Source: Phycisphaeraceae bacterium (GTDB taxonomy: Bacteria; Planctomycetota; Phycisphaerae; Phycisphaerales; SM1A02). From it: a DNA stretch of 64,000 bases. This document shows positions 42,180-51,635 of this stretch, piece after piece. Under the pieces are notes generated by a model. It was given only the letters and a program-made list of their open reading frames with translations, was not told the DNA's origin and ran no database searches. How positions within the stretch are numbered: the first letter of the stretch is position 1; every line of letters begins with the position of its first letter. Made by a program: the position numbers and the translations under genes. Location: contig JAHBWY010000001.1 in the NCBI GenBank assembly GCA_019636735.1, positions 310,001 through 374,000 of the forward strand, given 5' to 3'.

Positions 42180-42649
42180 TGCCGTCAATGAGGGATCAGC
42201 GAGCCGTTCAGCGTTCCCGCAAGAAGACCGATTCGCGGCACACGGCCGCGTCAGGCTCCTTGTGAGAGACTCAAGTTCTTGTCATGAATGGACTTGGGCG
42301 TTCTGCCATGAGCTCCGGGTGGCGTCAGTCAAGGGTCCGATTCAGCGAATTGAATCTAGCCAATCCGAGCACTTCACACGGATTGTCGCAGCCCCCGCTG
42401 CGAATGAACGGTCCGCCGGCGGTTCCTCATGCCGGACGGTCCGAAGGATCGACCGGTCGCAGGTTGGGCGACCGGGCGTGTACAGATTGGAGTATCGTCG
42501 CGCGAAGGGCCCGATGTCAACGGACGAAGGTGCCTGTCGCGTAGATTGTGTCGACATTCTCGGAGCGTCAGAGGCCGTCCATCGTTCGGACGGCCCCATC
42601 GGCCGCCATCACCCGATCAGCCACCGAACCCGGGGCCACCGCACCTCGC

Positions 42650-44476
42650 ATGCCCGCCATTCTCGTCTGGCTCTCCCGGCTCCTGCCGACAAACCCGATC
42701 TGCCTCCGGCTGGTGCAGGGCGGCTCACGACGCACTCGCCACCTCCTCATCCGAGGGGCCTATCTCGGGCTCCTGATGGTCCTTCTCTTCTTTGCGCTCC
42801 TGGGGCAGGAGGGCTCCATGAAGGAGCTCGCCCAGCGCGGCGCGGGGGCGAGCACACTGGCCGCCTTTGCGCAGGTCGGGCTCATCTGCATTCTCACGCC
42901 GATTTTCATGGCGGGCGCCATCGCGCAGGAGTCGAGCCCGCGCACCTGGGAGATCCTCCTCACGACGCCGCTCAACGCCCTCCAGATCGTGCTCGGCAGT
43001 CTCTTCGGGCGGCTCTTCTTTGTCTTCGGTCTGCTGCTTGCGGCGCTGCCGCTCTTCATCACCACGCAAGCCTTCGGTGGTGTTCCGGGTGAGGCGATCG
43101 TCGCCAGCACCTGGGTGGCGGCGGCGAGCGCAATGGTGATGGGCGCGGTGGCTGTCGCACTGAGCGTGGTCGGCGGTGCCGGCAAGCGGAGCGTCTTCAT
43201 CTTCTACGCGGCGGTGCTGGTCTATCTCTTCGCCACATGGGCGGTCGATCTGCTGCTGCGCGAGCCGGTGGCGGTCGGAAGCACGGCAACCTTCACGACC
43301 GTCACGACGCCGCTGAATCCATTCCTTGTGCTCGAGTCGGTGCTGATGAGCAACAGCTACCAGCCGCATGAGCTCGCGGGAACTGGCGCGGGGGCGCTCA
43401 CTTCGTTCTGGTTCGGTCGTCCGGTCGCCGCCTACGGCTGGCTGTGCATCATCGTGACGACGGTGCTGATTGCAGCCAGCACGCTCTCGGTGCGACGGAT
43501 CGGAAGCCGCGCGGTGGCGCTTCCGCTCTGGCGGCGCCTCTTCGGCAAGGCGACTTCGCGCTCCGAGCGAGCGGCGCGCAAGGTCGGGACCAATCCCGTC
43601 GCGTGGCGCGAACGGCACCTGCGGTCCGGCAGCGCCATGGCGATGGCCGGGCGGTGGGCCTTCTTCGTGCTCGGCCTGCTCTCGGGCTTCGTGCTGCTCA
43701 TCCTGCACTGGCGCGGCACGCTCGACTCGGCGCAGTTGCGGGTCGCGCTCGGCGCGCTCCTGGGCGCCGAGACGCTGGTGGTTCTCTTCACGGCCATCAA
43801 TCTCAGCGCCACCGCCGTCAGTCGTGAGCGCGAGGATGGCACACTCGACCTGATCCTGACGACACCGATTCAGCCGGGGCCCTATCTCTCAGGGAAGCTG
43901 CTCGGGCTCTTTGAGTTCCTGCTCCCGATGATCCTCGTGCCACCACTGACGCTGGCGCTCGCGGCGATCTATGTCCTCGGCAACGGTTTCGGTGTCGCCG
44001 GCGGCGTGTCGGTCACGGAGATTGTCGGGACCACCCGCGTGGAAGTGCCGCTGATCCTGCCCGAGGGCGCGATCACCTTCGGCGCCGTCTTCGTCGCCTT
44101 TACGGCGTTCTGCATCATGGTCGGCCTGCAATGGTCCATTCGAAGCAAGGGCACCATCGGGAGCACGCTGGCGGCGGTTGGCGTGACGCTGGCGGTGGCC
44201 GGAGTGCTGGGACTCTGCGGAGGTGCGGCGGGTGCGTCTATTCCCGTTGTGGGTGCGGTCATGGTGGCCTTGAGCCCCGTGAATCTTCTCGCTGCAGTGG
44301 TGTCACCGGGGTGGGCCGTGAGCGGCAGCCTGGAAGACCCGGTGGCCGCGCGCACGGCGCTGCTGGTGGGGTCAGCCATTGCCGTCGTCGCCTTCCTGGC
44401 CGTCGTGGTCGGCATGCACATGACCATGAAGCGGAGCTTCATGTTCACGGTTCGCAAGCTCGCGGGAACGAACTGA
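42650..44476 (+). CDS. Tandem-duplicated ABC-2-type transporter permease
   Basis: 608 residues from the ATG at 42650; an upstream GTG (42548) adds a low-complexity extension and is less likely. About twelve TMs in two similar halves. Each half has the ABC-2 signature before its TM bundle: ESSPRTWEILLTTPLNALQ (about 42945-43000) and EREDGTLDLILTTPIQPGP (about 43835-43890). Such permeases pair with an ABC ATPase to export lipids, polysaccharides or proteins. No ATPase gene is adjacent, so the partner is elsewhere. The duplicate halves suggest a single chain doing the job of a permease dimer. Confidence 0.85.
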   Translation: MPAILVWLSRLLPTNPICLRLVQGGSRRTRHLLIRGAYLGLLMVLLFFALLGQEGSMKELAQRGAGASTLAAFAQVGLICILTPIFMAGAIAQESSPRTWEILLTTPLNALQIVLGSLFGRLFFVFGLLLAALPLFITTQAFGGVPGEAIVASTWVAAASAMVMGAVAVALSVVGGAGKRSVFIFYAAVLVYLFATWAVDLLLREPVAVGSTATFTTVTTPLNPFLVLESVLMSNSYQPHELAGTGAGALTSFWFGRPVAAYGWLCIIVTTVLIAASTLSVRRIGSRAVALPLWRRLFGKATSRSERAARKVGTNPVAWRERHLRSGSAMAMAGRWAFFVLGLLSGFVLLILHWRGTLDSAQLRVALGALLGAETLVVLFTAINLSATAVSREREDGTLDLILTTPIQPGPYLSGKLLGLFEFLLPMILVPPLTLALAAIYVLGNGFGVAGGVSVTEIVGTTRVEVPLILPEGAITFGAVFVAFTAFCIMVGLQWSIRSKGTIGSTLAAVGVTLAVAGVLGLCGGAAGASIPVVGAVMVALSPVNLLAAVVSPGWAVSGSLEDPVAARTALLVGSAIAVVAFLAVVVGMHMTMKRSFMFTVRKLAGTN

Positions 44477-44481
44477 CTCGA

Positions 44482-46458
44482 TCAGCCCCAGTTGCCCAGC
44501 AGGATGGCGATGTCGGCGCCATTCACGACGCCATCGCCATTCAGATCGGCCGCGCAGCCGGGGCAGGGGCCCCAACTGCCGAGCACGATGGCGATGTCGG
44601 CGCCGTTGACGACACCGTCGCAGTTGAGATCGGCGGGAATGCACCCCGGCCCGAGGTCGAGCGAGGCGTGGTCCATGGTGATCAGGATGCCCTTGCCGAA
44701 CTTCTCCCAGAGCGTGTAGGCGACCTCGCCTGCATCGTTCGTCACATTCTGCGATCGGAGGAACTCCATGTACTCGCGTGTCGAGACCTCGTGGAGCAGG
44801 GAGACGACCGCCTGCGAAGCGCCGGGAGGAATCGCAAAGAGCGTGTCATCCCAGAACTGGCCGTCGGCGTAGGTGTAGCCGACGGGCGCTGCACCGATCG
44901 AGGCGTAGGCTTCATTCGTGAATCCGCGCGGAGGAATCCGGTTATCGAAGAAGCGCGTGTTGGCGAGGGCGAGGTGGAAGTTCTTGCCTGCGGGCAGGCC
45001 GACGACCTTGGCGACGCTCTCATCGAAACCGTGCAGCGTCTCGTAGATCTTCGTGTCGCGATCGATGAGCTCCGCCTCCACGAAGTCATATGCGCCGCGC
45101 TCCGCAATGAGCGTGCGATCGGGGCCGTAGAACTTCACATTGAGCCACATGCGACGGCCCTCGGGGTAACCCGTCGGGAGCTTGTGACCCGTCTGGTTGA
45201 TGACCCGGGCGCGAAGCTGTCCGCCCACTTGATCGAGCTCGAGGTCGGAGGCATCGCGCAGCATCTGGATGGTCCGCGCGCGGCCTGCCTCGACGCGCTC
45301 CTTGGTGAGGCCGGCGAACTTCGCATCCTCGCCGAGCTGGTAGGCGATGGCGGCCACGACCCAGTGGTTGGCGCCGGCCATCGAGTGCTGCGGCATGTCC
45401 TTGCGCGTGAAGAAGGGCGGGAACTCGTAGAAGGTGCATCCACCGCCGACCTGATCGGGCATGTGGCAATCCTGGCAGGAGCCGATCGGCCCCTTGTTGT
45501 TGCCGCCGAAGCGTCCGTCGGGGAAGACCACGCCCTTCGTGGCGAAATCACTGTTGAGCCACTCGCTGTAGGTGCGCTGCTCGGGGAACATGTCGTGCCC
45601 ATCGAGCGAGGGGTGCGCCTCGTTCATCCGGCTGATGGCAAAGGTCCCATTCGGCTGAAGCACGAAGACGGGGTTGCTCACATCGTGGCAGGTCCCGCAG
45701 AACTCGCTCTTCTGGTGGAAGGGTGAGGTGATGAGGTCGACGGGCTCGCCGAGTTCGCTGATGCCGTGGAAGTTGAGCGGAACATCATCGAAGGGGCCGC
45801 GCCGCACATCGCGTGGGTCGACCACATACTGCGCGTTGCCGACGCCAACGGGCAGCAGGCCCTGCTTCGCGAGCGACTCGATGATCACGAGATCGGGCTC
45901 GGGATCGTTGTTCTCCGGATAGCCGATGGCGCTGTCGGGCCCAAGCACGGGATTGACCACGCGGTGGCAGAAGTGGCAGTTGACGCCGTCGAAGTCGTCG
46001 GGAATGAAGTCATTGGTGGTGCCATCGGCGCCGCGACCTCCGAGCCACGCACCCGGTGCATGGCAACGGATGCAGAAGGTCCCGGCGCCTGCGGCATCCT
46101 GGTTGGCAATGGCCAGCGCGGCGTGCCACACGGGGTCGCGCGCGGACTGGCCCATCACCGAGGCCACCCATGTGTCGAGCGGCGCGAACTCGATCGAGTA
46201 ATCACTGTGGCAGAAGGAGCAACTGATGGCGCCCTGCACGCGCGCGAACTCGCTCGCATTCGGATTGGGTTGAGTCCCCGGAAGGAAGAAGTCATCCGGC
46301 GTCGTCGGGAGTTGCACCTGCCCACCGGCGGTTCCACCGCGATCGCCGCGACCACCGGGGGTGCCAAGCGCGAAGGGAGAGACCACTACAGCCATCAGAA
46401 GGAACGCGCCAGCAGTCAGAAGCGTGCGCGTTCGGAGTGCGAAACGAGTGCGTGTCAT
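44482..46458 (-). CDS. Secreted five-heme c-type cytochrome with dockerin-like C-terminus
   Basis: 658 residues. A signal peptide (TM-like stretch about 13-31) precedes five CXXCH heme sites: CSFCH (80-84), CIRCH (129-133), CHFCH (161-165), CGTCH (254-258) and CQDCH (328-332). After a ~250-residue beta-rich region, the last ~50 residues are two dockerin-like repeats (CDGVVNGADIAIVLGSWG and DGVVNGADIAILLGNWG), the protein ending exactly at the second. It should carry electrons outside the inner membrane and be anchored or displayed through the tail. It has features of multiheme cytochrome c families such as cytochrome c-554/NrfA-like electron carriers, but the subfamily is not fixed. Confidence 0.85.
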   Translation of the reverse strand: MTRTRFALRTRTLLTAGAFLLMAVVVSPFALGTPGGRGDRGGTAGGQVQLPTTPDDFFLPGTQPNPNASEFARVQGAISCSFCHSDYSIEFAPLDTWVASVMGQSARDPVWHAALAIANQDAAGAGTFCIRCHAPGAWLGGRGADGTTNDFIPDDFDGVNCHFCHRVVNPVLGPDSAIGYPENNDPEPDLVIIESLAKQGLLPVGVGNAQYVVDPRDVRRGPFDDVPLNFHGISELGEPVDLITSPFHQKSEFCGTCHDVSNPVFVLQPNGTFAISRMNEAHPSLDGHDMFPEQRTYSEWLNSDFATKGVVFPDGRFGGNNKGPIGSCQDCHMPDQVGGGCTFYEFPPFFTRKDMPQHSMAGANHWVVAAIAYQLGEDAKFAGLTKERVEAGRARTIQMLRDASDLELDQVGGQLRARVINQTGHKLPTGYPEGRRMWLNVKFYGPDRTLIAERGAYDFVEAELIDRDTKIYETLHGFDESVAKVVGLPAGKNFHLALANTRFFDNRIPPRGFTNEAYASIGAAPVGYTYADGQFWDDTLFAIPPGASQAVVSLLHEVSTREYMEFLRSQNVTNDAGEVAYTLWEKFGKGILITMDHASLDLGPGCIPADLNCDGVVNGADIAIVLGSWGPCPGCAADLNGDGVVNGADIAILLGNWG

Positions 46459-46505
46459 GGATCTCTGGAACTCACCTTCAAGGGTCGCTTTGAGCGGGGA
46501 TCACG

Positions 46506-46536
46506 GCGTCGAGTGCAGTCGTCACACTCGACGCCA
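46506..46536. promoter_or_regulatory. 11-bp perfect hairpin upstream of the multiheme cytochrome gene
   Basis: GGCGTCGAGTG and CACTCGACGCC are exact inverted arms around a 9-nt loop, about 50-80 bp upstream of the cytochrome start at 46458. It may be an operator, a leader hairpin or the end of the upstream lipoprotein transcript. The rest of the 338-bp gap (46459-46796) shows no gene. Confidence 0.45.
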
Positions 46537-46796
46537 AGGGTAGTCGTCACCTTGCGCCGCGGTCTTGCACAAGGTGATGAGAACCTGCGAACTCCGGGCC
46601 GCGCCGATCGTCTGATCGACCCACACCATCGTGCGAATCGTCAGACGCGGATCAACCCCGAACCGCGGACATCGCGGAGGAAACTGGAGCGAAACAGCCG
46701 GTCGCCTGCGTTGAGTTCATTGGAATGCCGTGCACATCGGAGGCGCTCAACGGCTGGCTCCTCTCTGAGATCACGAGCAGACCGATAAGAACGCAA

Positions 46797-47576
46797 TCAA
46801 CCGGGAGGTGTCGAACTGCCGGCGGACTTCGCGCGCTCGGCCATGACCTGCGCTTCGACTCTGGCGAGCAGGGTGCGCTCCATCGCGACATCCCGCGCGA
46901 TCGGAGTCCATTGCGTGGGCAGGCGCGTGGAGTCGTCGACTCGAGGGTCGGTGCGCTGGGCATTGACCGGATCGGTCCATGTTGAAGTGAGCGAGAGCGA
47001 CCAAGTGTCGGGCTTGAGACCCGTGGTGAAGCCGCGCTCGATGTAGACCCATGCTCGAAGTTCAATGGCGCCCGAATAGCGCTCGAGGTCGAAGCGCCGC
47101 TCAGCCGGAGTGCTGCCCGGAAGCGCGGGGCCGGCAAGTTCGCCCTGCCCGGTTGGCGCCGGCAGTTCGAAGCCAGTGGGCACAAACTCAAATCGCACGC
47201 GGCGGCGCTCGTACTGAAGCGTCGCATTGACGGTCTGTTCGAAGCCCGATGAGTCCAGTCGCCACGGCTCGACAAGGGAGCCGATGTGCCGTGGCGCCGT
47301 CTCGATGACACCGATCGAGCGATCGGAGAGAACCGCGGGCATGCCGACCTCACGAGCCTGATCGAGGCACGCGCGGAAGACGGCGTCGTACTCCTCGGAG
47401 CGCAGCTCGATGATGTCCGGGCCATTCATGGAGTTGCACGCCGGAAGGGCAAAGACGCCAACGGTCATCGCCATGAGTGGCGCCCATGCGGTGCGGAGCG
47501 CGGCGCAGCATGCCGCGCAGGCGACCGTGCGCCGGGCGCGCGCCAAGGGCTTGCGGAACACTCGCCAGCGAGTCAT
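46797..47576 (-). CDS. Hypothetical lipoprotein
   Basis: 259 residues from the ATG at 47576. The hydrophobic segment near 30-46 ends in a lipobox (ALPAC, Cys47), with a long basic N-region. The mature domain has no name I recognise; it contains a beta-rich stretch (VNATLQYERRRVRFEFVP) and a Trp-rich segment (KPDTWSLSLTSTWTDP). It starts 13 bp after the oppB-like permease stop on the same strand, so may be cotranscribed, but a link to peptide transport is not shown. Confidence 0.7.
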   Translation of the reverse strand: MTRWRVFRKPLARARRTVACAACCAALRTAWAPLMAMTVGVFALPACNSMNGPDIIELRSEEYDAVFRACLDQAREVGMPAVLSDRSIGVIETAPRHIGSLVEPWRLDSSGFEQTVNATLQYERRRVRFEFVPTGFELPAPTGQGELAGPALPGSTPAERRFDLERYSGAIELRAWVYIERGFTTGLKPDTWSLSLTSTWTDPVNAQRTDPRVDDSTRLPTQWTPIARDVAMERTLLARVEAQVMAERAKSAGSSTPPG

Positions 47577-47589
47577 CACCGCGCTGAGG

Positions 47590-48543
47590 CTACTTCAACT
47601 GGATTCGAGGGTCTACCCACGCGTAGAGGACATCGACGGCCAGGTTCAGGATGATCAGCATGGTGCTGTAGACGAGCACCACGCCCATCACCAGCGTGAT
47701 GTCCTTCGACAGCACGCCGTCGACGAAGTGTCGGCCGATGCCCGGAACCGCGAACACCTTCTCCACCACAAAGCTCCCGGTCAGGGCGGCGGCGGTCGCG
47801 GGTCCCAGGTAACTCAGCACCGGCAGAAAGGCATTCTTGAGGGCGTGCTTGAGTGCGGTCTTCCAGCGCGGGAGTCCTTTGGCGCGCGCGGTTCGGATGT
47901 GATCAGTCGCCATCTGCTCGATCATGCCGAAGCGAACCAGTCGCGCGATGTACGCGGCAAATGGCAGCGAGAGTGTGATGGCCGGCAGAACGATGGCCGC
48001 CGGAGTTCCCCAGCCACCGACGGGGAACCACCCGAGCAGGGCGCCGAAGAAGATCAGGAGGATCGACCCGGTGACGAAGCTCGGCAGGCTGATGCCGAGA
48101 AGCGAGACGACTTGGGCACTCCAGTCCCACGCCGAGCCGGGGCGCAATCCGGCAATCACGCCGGCGCCGAGTCCGATGAAGAGCGCGAGCAGAATGGCAC
48201 AGAGCCCGAGTGTGATCGACACGGGGAGCCCGTCGGCGAGGATCTCGTTCACGGTCCAATCGGGATTGCGAAGGCTGGGGCCGAGGTCGAAGAGCGTGGC
48301 GCTTCGGCCAAGCACCCATGAGACGCCCGACGCTCGTCCGAGGTAGGAGAAGTAGAAGGTGACGGGATTGTTCAGGCTGTACTGCGCCTCCATCGCCTCG
48401 ATGACGGCCTGCGGTGGTTGGCGCCCTTCGGGCTGGTCCATGGGTGAGCCGGGGATGAGCCACACCAGCACGAAGGTGGCCGTGTAGATCGCAAGGACGA
48501 TCAACGGAAGCTGCACCAGGCGTCGGGCGATCAGCGACAGCAC
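47590..48543 (-). CDS. DppB/OppB-type ABC transporter permease
   Basis: 317 residues from the GTG at 48543, chosen because it gives the family N-terminus (LSLIARRLVQLPLIVLAIY). Six TMs and the EAA loop (TARAKGLPRWKTALKHALKNAFLP, in two parts) identify the permease of binding-protein-dependent peptide/nickel uptake systems. The C-terminus ends DVLYAWVDPRIQLK. It is the only permease here; DppC and the DppD/F ATPases are not in the window. The binding protein (49754) lies upstream on the same strand beyond an opposite-strand gene. Confidence 0.9.
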   Translation of the reverse strand: MLSLIARRLVQLPLIVLAIYTATFVLVWLIPGSPMDQPEGRQPPQAVIEAMEAQYSLNNPVTFYFSYLGRASGVSWVLGRSATLFDLGPSLRNPDWTVNEILADGLPVSITLGLCAILLALFIGLGAGVIAGLRPGSAWDWSAQVVSLLGISLPSFVTGSILLIFFGALLGWFPVGGWGTPAAIVLPAITLSLPFAAYIARLVRFGMIEQMATDHIRTARAKGLPRWKTALKHALKNAFLPVLSYLGPATAAALTGSFVVEKVFAVPGIGRHFVDGVLSKDITLVMGVVLVYSTMLIILNLAVDVLYAWVDPRIQLK

Positions 48544-48769
48544 GGGGGGAGCGTAGAACTGATTTCGCGCTGCCGCGAACCCGCCCCGCGCGATCGCGGC
48601 GTTCGCCCTGCAGAAGCGGCCACGATCATGAACGCCGCCGGGGCGTGCGCGGGCGGAACCACGGGGGAGCGGCGGCCGCAACCACGCTGGTCGCGCCGGT
48701 GGTCAGCAGAGTCGGTTCGCCGGTCCCGGCGGAGGTGGCCCGTTTCCCACATGTCCGGGCGGTGTCGGC

Positions 48770-49744
48770 ATGGGAGAATCCGACAACGGCTCCACCATGC
48801 TCACGAATCTGTTGTTCATCCTGCTGGCTTTGCTCATGCTCTTCATCGGCGCCGAGGGGCTTGTTCGCGGCAGTGCCGCGCTCGCGCGGCGGGCGGGGCT
48901 CAGTCCGCTCGTCGTGGGGTTGACGGTCGTTGCATTCGGGACGAGCTCGCCCGAGCTGGTGGTCAGTGCCAAGGCGGCGCTTTCCAATCAAGGCGACATC
49001 GCTGTCGGCAATGTTGTGGGTTCGAACATCTTCAACATCGCCGTCATTCTGGGTGTGACCGCGCTGGTGTTTCCCGTTCCCGTGCATCTCCAGGTCATCA
49101 GGATTGACGCGCCGATCGCCCTGGGCGTGACGGTGCTGCTGGTGATGCTCCTCCTCGATCGAGCCGTTGGACGCATCGAGGGTGCGCTCCTGCTCGGGGG
49201 AATCCTTGGGTACACATGGATGAACATTGTTCTCGCGAGGCGTGAGGGGGCGGCGACGGCGGCCGATCCCGGTGAGCCATTGATTCCGCGCCCGTCGCGC
49301 CATTGGGCGATCGATCTCCTGTTCATCGCAGGCGGCCTTGTGGTGCTGGTCATGGGGTCGCGGCTTCTGGTGAGTCACTCGGTGGACCTCGCCACTCGGT
49401 TGGGGGTCAGTGAAGCGGTGATCGGGCTGACCATCGTGGCGGCGGGCACCAGCATGCCTGAGCTCGCGACCTCGCTCGTTGCCGCCATTCGGCGGCAGCC
49501 CGACATCGCGGTCGGCAATGTCATCGGCTCCAATGTCTTCAACTCGCTTGGCATTGTTGGCGCGGCGTCGATGCTCGCACCGCTCAGCGCACCGGGCATC
49601 TCGTCGCTGGATCTCGCGGCCATGGTCATCGTGACCGTCGTGCTGCTGCCGCTGCTCGTCACGGGGCGCCGACTCCAGCGCGTGGAGGGCATTGCACTTC
49701 TTGCGATGTACGGCGTGTATCTCGCGCTGCGCTGGCCGGGGTGA
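48770..49744 (+). CDS. CaCA-family calcium/sodium antiporter (YrbG-like)
   Basis: 324 residues with about ten TMs and the two inverted alpha repeats of cation/Ca2+ exchangers: GTSSPELVVSAKAAL...GNVVGSNIFN and GTSMPELATSLVAAI...GNVIGSNVFN. The Glu and Asn of these motifs coordinate the ions. It exchanges Ca2+ (or another cation) for Na+ across the inner membrane. An ATG at 48797 is an alternative start. It lies on the opposite strand between a peptide permease and its likely binding protein. Confidence 0.92.
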   Translation: MGESDNGSTMLTNLLFILLALLMLFIGAEGLVRGSAALARRAGLSPLVVGLTVVAFGTSSPELVVSAKAALSNQGDIAVGNVVGSNIFNIAVILGVTALVFPVPVHLQVIRIDAPIALGVTVLLVMLLLDRAVGRIEGALLLGGILGYTWMNIVLARREGAATAADPGEPLIPRPSRHWAIDLLFIAGGLVVLVMGSRLLVSHSVDLATRLGVSEAVIGLTIVAAGTSMPELATSLVAAIRRQPDIAVGNVIGSNVFNSLGIVGAASMLAPLSAPGISSLDLAAMVIVTVVLLPLLVTGRRLQRVEGIALLAMYGVYLALRWPG

Positions 49745-49753
49745 GGGGCGGGG

Positions 49754-51559
49754 TTACTCTCGAGCGCCGGCGGCCTGCAACTCACCGCGCCCCTCCGCGC
49801 CCGAGCGGTCGACACGGATCCGCCCGAGGTACTGCTTGAGCCCCGAGTGGTGCGTGATGCCGCTCACGCGCTCGGGGTCGTAGAGGTAGATGGTCACCAT
49901 GGTGCAGATGGGCACCTTGGGGAGTTCCTCCTCGACGAGGATCCGCTCCGCTTCGGAGAGGATGCCGAGGCGTCGCGCGGGATCGCGCTCCTCGGCCGCC
50001 TCGGCGAGCAGCGCATCGAAGCGATCGTTCGAAAAGCCGCGCACATTGTTGCCGTCGCCCGTGCGATTGAGATCGAGCCAGGTCAGGGGATCCCAGTAGT
50101 CGCCGTACCAGCCGCCGCGGGCGATCATGAAGTTGCCTTGCCGCAGCGCATCCTTGTAGAGCCGCGACTCCAATCCGCGCGGTTCAACCTGCACCCCGAG
50201 ATGGCGCCGCCACATGTCTCGCAGCGCCAGCGAGAGATCGCGATAGCGCGGACTCGTCGAGGTGTAGAGCAGGTCCACCGTGGGGAAGCGTCGCCCCTCG
50301 GCATCCTGCACGAAGCCATCGCCGTTGCGATCAATCCATCCGGCTTCGGCGAGTTCGCGTCGCGCCCGCTCGGGATCGAAGCCGAGGCCCTCGGGTGAGT
50401 GGTATCCGTCAATCGACCCGCGCGGAACGAGCACATTCGAGACAGGCTCGTTCAACCGAGTCACCTGATCGACCAGCACCTGGCGATCCACGGTCAGGGC
50501 GAACGCGCGGCGCACACGAGCATCGGCGAAGGGATTCGTGCGTCCGCTCGCGAGCGACGGTCGGCAATTGAAGCTGAAGAAGTCGGTGCCGAACGATGGC
50601 ACCACATGGACATCGCGCCGCCCGGCAGCCACCATCTCCGCGCGATACTCAACGAGCAGCTCCGGCAGCCAATCCGCCGCGCCGCTCTTGAACGCCAGCA
50701 CCGCCGTGGTCGCACTCTCGATTGGAATCGCATCGATGCTCTCGGAAATCGCCTGCGATGGGTCGCGGAAGTGGGGATTCCGCTCCAAGCGCAGGTTCCG
50801 CTTGTAGCGCCACTCGACCAGGATGTACGGCCCATTGCTCACCAACTGGCCCGCCTTGGTCCAGCCGGGCTCCTGCACCAGCGCGCCCCGCTCCGGATCA
50901 ATGCGAGTGAAGCGCTCGACCGTCGGCGGATGCACCGGCCCGAGAGATGGAAATGCACACAGGTCGAGCCAGTAGTGCGTGGGGCGGGCCAGGCGCACGA
51001 CCAGGGTGCGATCATCGGGGGCGAAGATGCCCACCGTCTCCGCGAAGTGATCCAGCGCGCGCTGCCAGAGCGCGTCCGCGCTCTCCACCTGCTCGCCCGC
51101 ATTGCGGCGCCGATTCCACTCGGCCAGTTGCTCCGAGCGCCAGTTGAAGAACGCCTCGGCTCCGTCAATCACGAAGAGGAAACCCGTGTAGTCCGCGGCC
51201 GTGTCCGGCAGAAGCAGGCGCCTCCATGCGTAGAGGAAGTCGCCCGCGCGAACGGGGTCGCCGTTGCTCCAGCGCCCCTCGGGGTGCAGGTGGAAGGTCC
51301 AAGTCAACGCGTCATCAGAGACTTCCCAGCGCTCGGCGGCGGCGGGCACGAGCTTCCCCTGAGGGTCGATCGCCACCAGCATTTCATAGAGCGCCCTGGC
51401 AAAGCGGATGTCGTGCTGGAAGGTCATCCGCTGCGGATCGAGCGTGAATGCGTCGACGCTGTTGACGAAGACGAACTCGGCCCGCGGCTTCGGTCGATCG
51501 AGCGCCACCACGCCGATGAGCGCAGCCACAAGAAGGATCACCGGGAGGAGCAGGCGCAT
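49754..51559 (-). CDS. Periplasmic peptide/oligopeptide-binding protein (OppA/DppA, SBP family 5)
   Basis: 601 residues. The N-terminus is an uncleaved-looking hydrophobic segment (MRLLLPVILLVAALIGVVAL) rather than a lipobox. The mature protein follows the SBP_bac_5 pattern (DAFTLDPQRMTFQHDIRFARALYEML, read in two parts; WTFHLHPEGRWSNGDPV). It binds peptides or similar ligands for the ABC permease. The matching oppB-like gene (47590) is on the same strand with a gene of opposite orientation between them. Confidence 0.92.
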   Translation of the reverse strand: MRLLLPVILLVAALIGVVALDRPKPRAEFVFVNSVDAFTLDPQRMTFQHDIRFARALYEMLVAIDPQGKLVPAAAERWEVSDDALTWTFHLHPEGRWSNGDPVRAGDFLYAWRRLLLPDTAADYTGFLFVIDGAEAFFNWRSEQLAEWNRRRNAGEQVESADALWQRALDHFAETVGIFAPDDRTLVVRLARPTHYWLDLCAFPSLGPVHPPTVERFTRIDPERGALVQEPGWTKAGQLVSNGPYILVEWRYKRNLRLERNPHFRDPSQAISESIDAIPIESATTAVLAFKSGAADWLPELLVEYRAEMVAAGRRDVHVVPSFGTDFFSFNCRPSLASGRTNPFADARVRRAFALTVDRQVLVDQVTRLNEPVSNVLVPRGSIDGYHSPEGLGFDPERARRELAEAGWIDRNGDGFVQDAEGRRFPTVDLLYTSTSPRYRDLSLALRDMWRRHLGVQVEPRGLESRLYKDALRQGNFMIARGGWYGDYWDPLTWLDLNRTGDGNNVRGFSNDRFDALLAEAAEERDPARRLGILSEAERILVEEELPKVPICTMVTIYLYDPERVSGITHHSGLKQYLGRIRVDRSGAEGRGELQAAGARE

Positions 51560-51635
51560 CGCGATGAAGCTTAGGGAGTCACCCCATGCCCCCGCGTCGC
51601 CGCAAGTGAATCGCCGCGACCGCCCCCAGCGTCAC

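Noticed and set aside
50399..51574. 391-residue plus-strand frame over the OppA gene
   Set aside because: Antisense shadow with no recognisable domain.
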